A stretch of DNA of 8,286 nt from JAJNNC01 sp038232695 (lineage in GTDB: Bacteria; Bacteroidota; Bacteroidia; Cytophagales; Cyclobacteriaceae). Where the stretch lies: contig JBBSNI010000261.1 in NCBI GenBank assembly GCA_038232695.1, positions 1-8,286 on the forward strand, read 5' to 3'. Position 1 is the stretch's first letter, and each line of letters begins with the position of its first letter. A program made the translations under genes and the position numbers. This document shows positions 7,280-8,286 of the stretch, one piece after another. The notes under the pieces are model-generated. The model saw only the letters and a program-made list of their open reading frames with translations. It ran no database searches and was not told where the DNA came from.

Positions 7280-7390
7280 AGGCTTCCCGTATATACAATT
7301 CAAAGTGTCAAAGGAACTGCTAAACCTTATCAAGTGAAGCAGTTTTTAAAGTTGGTAGAAAAGTATAATCTTAAACTACAGGAAGAATGA
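7280..7390 (+). pseudogene. hicA: Truncated hicA toxin gene (C-terminal remnant)
   Basis: In frame 2, upstream of and overlapping hicB, about 36 codons encode IQSVKGTAKPYQVKQFLKLV followed by EKYNLKLQEE and a stop. This matches from memory the C-terminal end of HicA-family mRNA interferases of the variant with AKPYQVRQ-LxLVExYNLxL, which is normally encoded just before a HicB of the type found here. The TGA (7388-7390) overlaps the hicB ATG as ATGA, the expected operon arrangement. The frame is open back only to a stop at 7244-7246, within the end of the permease gene, and has no ATG or GTG start. The N-terminal part with the catalytic GSH(H) motif is absent, and only about 30 bp separate the permease stop from the recognisable portion, so there is no room for it. 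The toxin is therefore presumably inactive. Identification rests on a short segment. Confidence 0.62.
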
Positions 7391-7608
7391 AAGACTATCA
7401 TATTAATATTTTCTATAGCCAGGAGGACGAAGGGTATATTGCCGATATACCGGACTTAGCGTCTTGCTCAGCCTTCGGCGAGAATGCCAGTGAAGCGTTG
7501 GCCGAAGTACTTAGAGCCAAGGACGCTTGGCTGGAAGCAGCAAAAGAGCAGGGTAAGTCCATTCCTCCACCTCAATACCGTCCTCTTATCTATCAAATGA
7601 CTACTTGA
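7387..7608 (+). CDS. hicB: HicB family antitoxin
   Basis: A 73-residue protein with the HicB N-terminal fold: MKDYHINIFYSQEDEGYIADIP gives the beta-beta hairpin, with the conserved D-x-G-Y-x-A-x-x-P-D pattern; CSAFGENASEALAEVLRA forms the helix, and KSIPPPQYRP is the typical proline-rich strand after it. In HicAB systems this domain binds and blocks the HicA RNase. It lacks a separate ribbon-helix-helix or HTH DNA-binding domain, so it is the short variant. The start overlaps the stop of the hicA remnant (ATGA), with AGGA four to seven bases upstream as a possible, rather close, ribosome binding site. With no intact toxin alongside, it is an orphan: either a relic, or an antitoxin that could act on another HicA elsewhere in the genome. 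It may now be transcribed by read-through from the permease operon. Confidence 0.87.
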   Translation: MKDYHINIFYSQEDEGYIADIPDLASCSAFGENASEALAEVLRAKDAWLEAAKEQGKSIPPPQYRPLIYQMTT

Positions 7609-7658
7609 TTGTTGTGTCGCCCAATGCTGACTACAGGACTTCACTTTTTCTCCTGAAT
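7609..7658. other. Short convergent spacer between hicB and the NmrA-like gene
   Basis: Fifty bases separate two genes facing each other, where a bidirectional terminator would be expected. A 5-bp dyad (CAGGA at 7634-7638, TCCTG at 7651-7655, 12-base loop) is present, but its stem is short and the T-run lies inside the loop, so it is only a weak candidate. Confidence 0.25.
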
Positions 7659-8286
7659 TTAGAGATTTTCCTGATTGACATATTCTCGAAAAGTTGTTGG
7701 CTTAATAGAAGGGTAACGGTCATTCTGTAAATTTTGCATTTTACCCGATCCATTAAGTTGCGCTCTATAGTACATCATGGGTAAGTACTGTAATGTGTTC
7801 TGTTCACCACCTTTTTTCAACGCTTCAATTTTAGCATCCAGGTCTTTTAAAGAGCCTAATTTCACTACTTCGAGTTTCCTGCCGGTTTCTGCCTCATAAG
7901 CCTCCACCATCTCATAGAAACTGAGCGAATTACCGGCTACCCTGAATACTGAAGGAATGGTTGTCTCATCAACTGCTACTTCCGCTGTATATTTTGCCGT
8001 ATCTGCATAGGTGGTGTAGTCTATCGCTTGATTACCATCACCCCATACATAGGCTTTTTGCTCTTCTACGTTGATGATGTTGATGAATCCAAAAAGTACT
8101 TTACGATCCAAAAAGCCACCATTGAGGATGTGGACAACCTCCATGTCACCTCGTTCTTTTTCAGCAGTATCGGCAAACGCTCTTCTCATGTCCGAAGTAT
8201 CAATTTGCCCAAGGTCTACTGTAAACATATCCAGAGAAAAATCAGAGGGGATAAACCGCTTCACGCCTGCTTCTTTGGCGGCTAAC
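7659..8286 (-). CDS. NmrA-like NAD(P)-binding protein (atypical SDR), C-terminal part
   Basis: Minus-strand gene whose 5' end lies beyond the right edge; the frame is open to position 8286, so the GTG at 8262-8264 is internal rather than the true start. The first visible residues, LAAKEAGVKRFIPSDF, are the classic NmrA-family motif (A-x-x-A-G-V-K-R-F-x-P-S-x-F) that sits near the cofactor and active site at mid-protein. About 209 residues remain, including IDYTTYADTAKYTAEVAVDE (the conserved 'D-DIA' segment in NmrA relatives) and a C-terminal helical substrate-side region. A full protein would be near 300 residues, with the Rossmann GxTGxxG motif outside the window. Members include redox sensors and reductases of the isoflavone-reductase type; the exact reaction cannot be assigned. 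It converges on hicB and is unlikely to be coregulated with it. Confidence 0.85.
   Translation of the reverse strand, partial: LAAKEAGVKRFIPSDFSLDMFTVDLGQIDTSDMRRAFADTAEKERGDMEVVHILNGGFLDRKVLFGFINIINVEEQKAYVWGDGNQAIDYTTYADTAKYTAEVAVDETTIPSVFRVAGNSLSFYEMVEAYEAETGRKLEVVKLGSLKDLDAKIEALKKGGEQNTLQYLPMMYYRAQLNGSGKMQNLQNDRYPSIKPTTFREYVNQENL

Noticed and set aside
8028..8285. A plus-strand frame at the right edge
   Set aside because: It is antisense to the NmrA-like gene, whose conserved motif is read from the minus strand.
1..8286. CRISPR array, tRNA, rRNA or insertion sequence
   Set aside because: I saw no regularly spaced repeats, no clover-leaf or ribosomal sequence, and no transposase or terminal inverted repeats with target duplications.

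Overview
The window looks like chromosomal DNA of a member of the Bacteroidota, most likely a Cytophagales-type environmental bacterium. The reasons are the gene families present: a stand-alone PadR regulator coupled to a double-length FtsX/MacB-type permease with an N-terminal prefix, a secreted type I sulfatase and a TMEM175-like channel. The start sites also mostly have A/T-rich leaders without a clear Shine-Dalgarno sequence. This placement is inference; no rRNA or other marker gene is present.

Layout, left to right. (1) At 1-293 is the 3' end of a TMEM175/DUF1211 potassium-channel-like gene that begins outside the window. (2) A 277-bp spacer carries several small dyads and a set of ATAG/CTAT elements. 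(3) At 571-2724 is a complete large-subunit (clade 2, HPII/KatE-like) catalase with a C-terminal DJ-1-like domain. (4) At 2842-4212 is an exported formylglycine-type sulfatase, more GC-rich than its neighbours. (5) At 4345-7250 is a two-gene unit: a PadR repressor whose stop codon overlaps the start of an 859-residue permease by one base (TAATG). The PadR leader carries two matching dyads spaced 33 bp apart, a strong candidate autoregulatory operator. (6) At 7280-7608 is a degraded HicAB toxin-antitoxin locus: only the C-terminal third or so of hicA remains, while hicB is intact and still starts in an ATGA overlap with the hicA stop. (7) At 7659-8286, on the minus strand, is the C-terminal part of an NmrA-like NAD(P)-binding protein that runs off the right edge.

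The genes do not form one pathway. Only PadR-permease and hicA'-hicB are clear functional units. The best leads are the tandem PadR-type operator, the truncated hicA hidden in what looks like a spacer, and a sharp codon-usage patch near the 3' end of the permease gene that suggests gene conversion from a paralogue. I did not find convincing evidence for a wholly new system.
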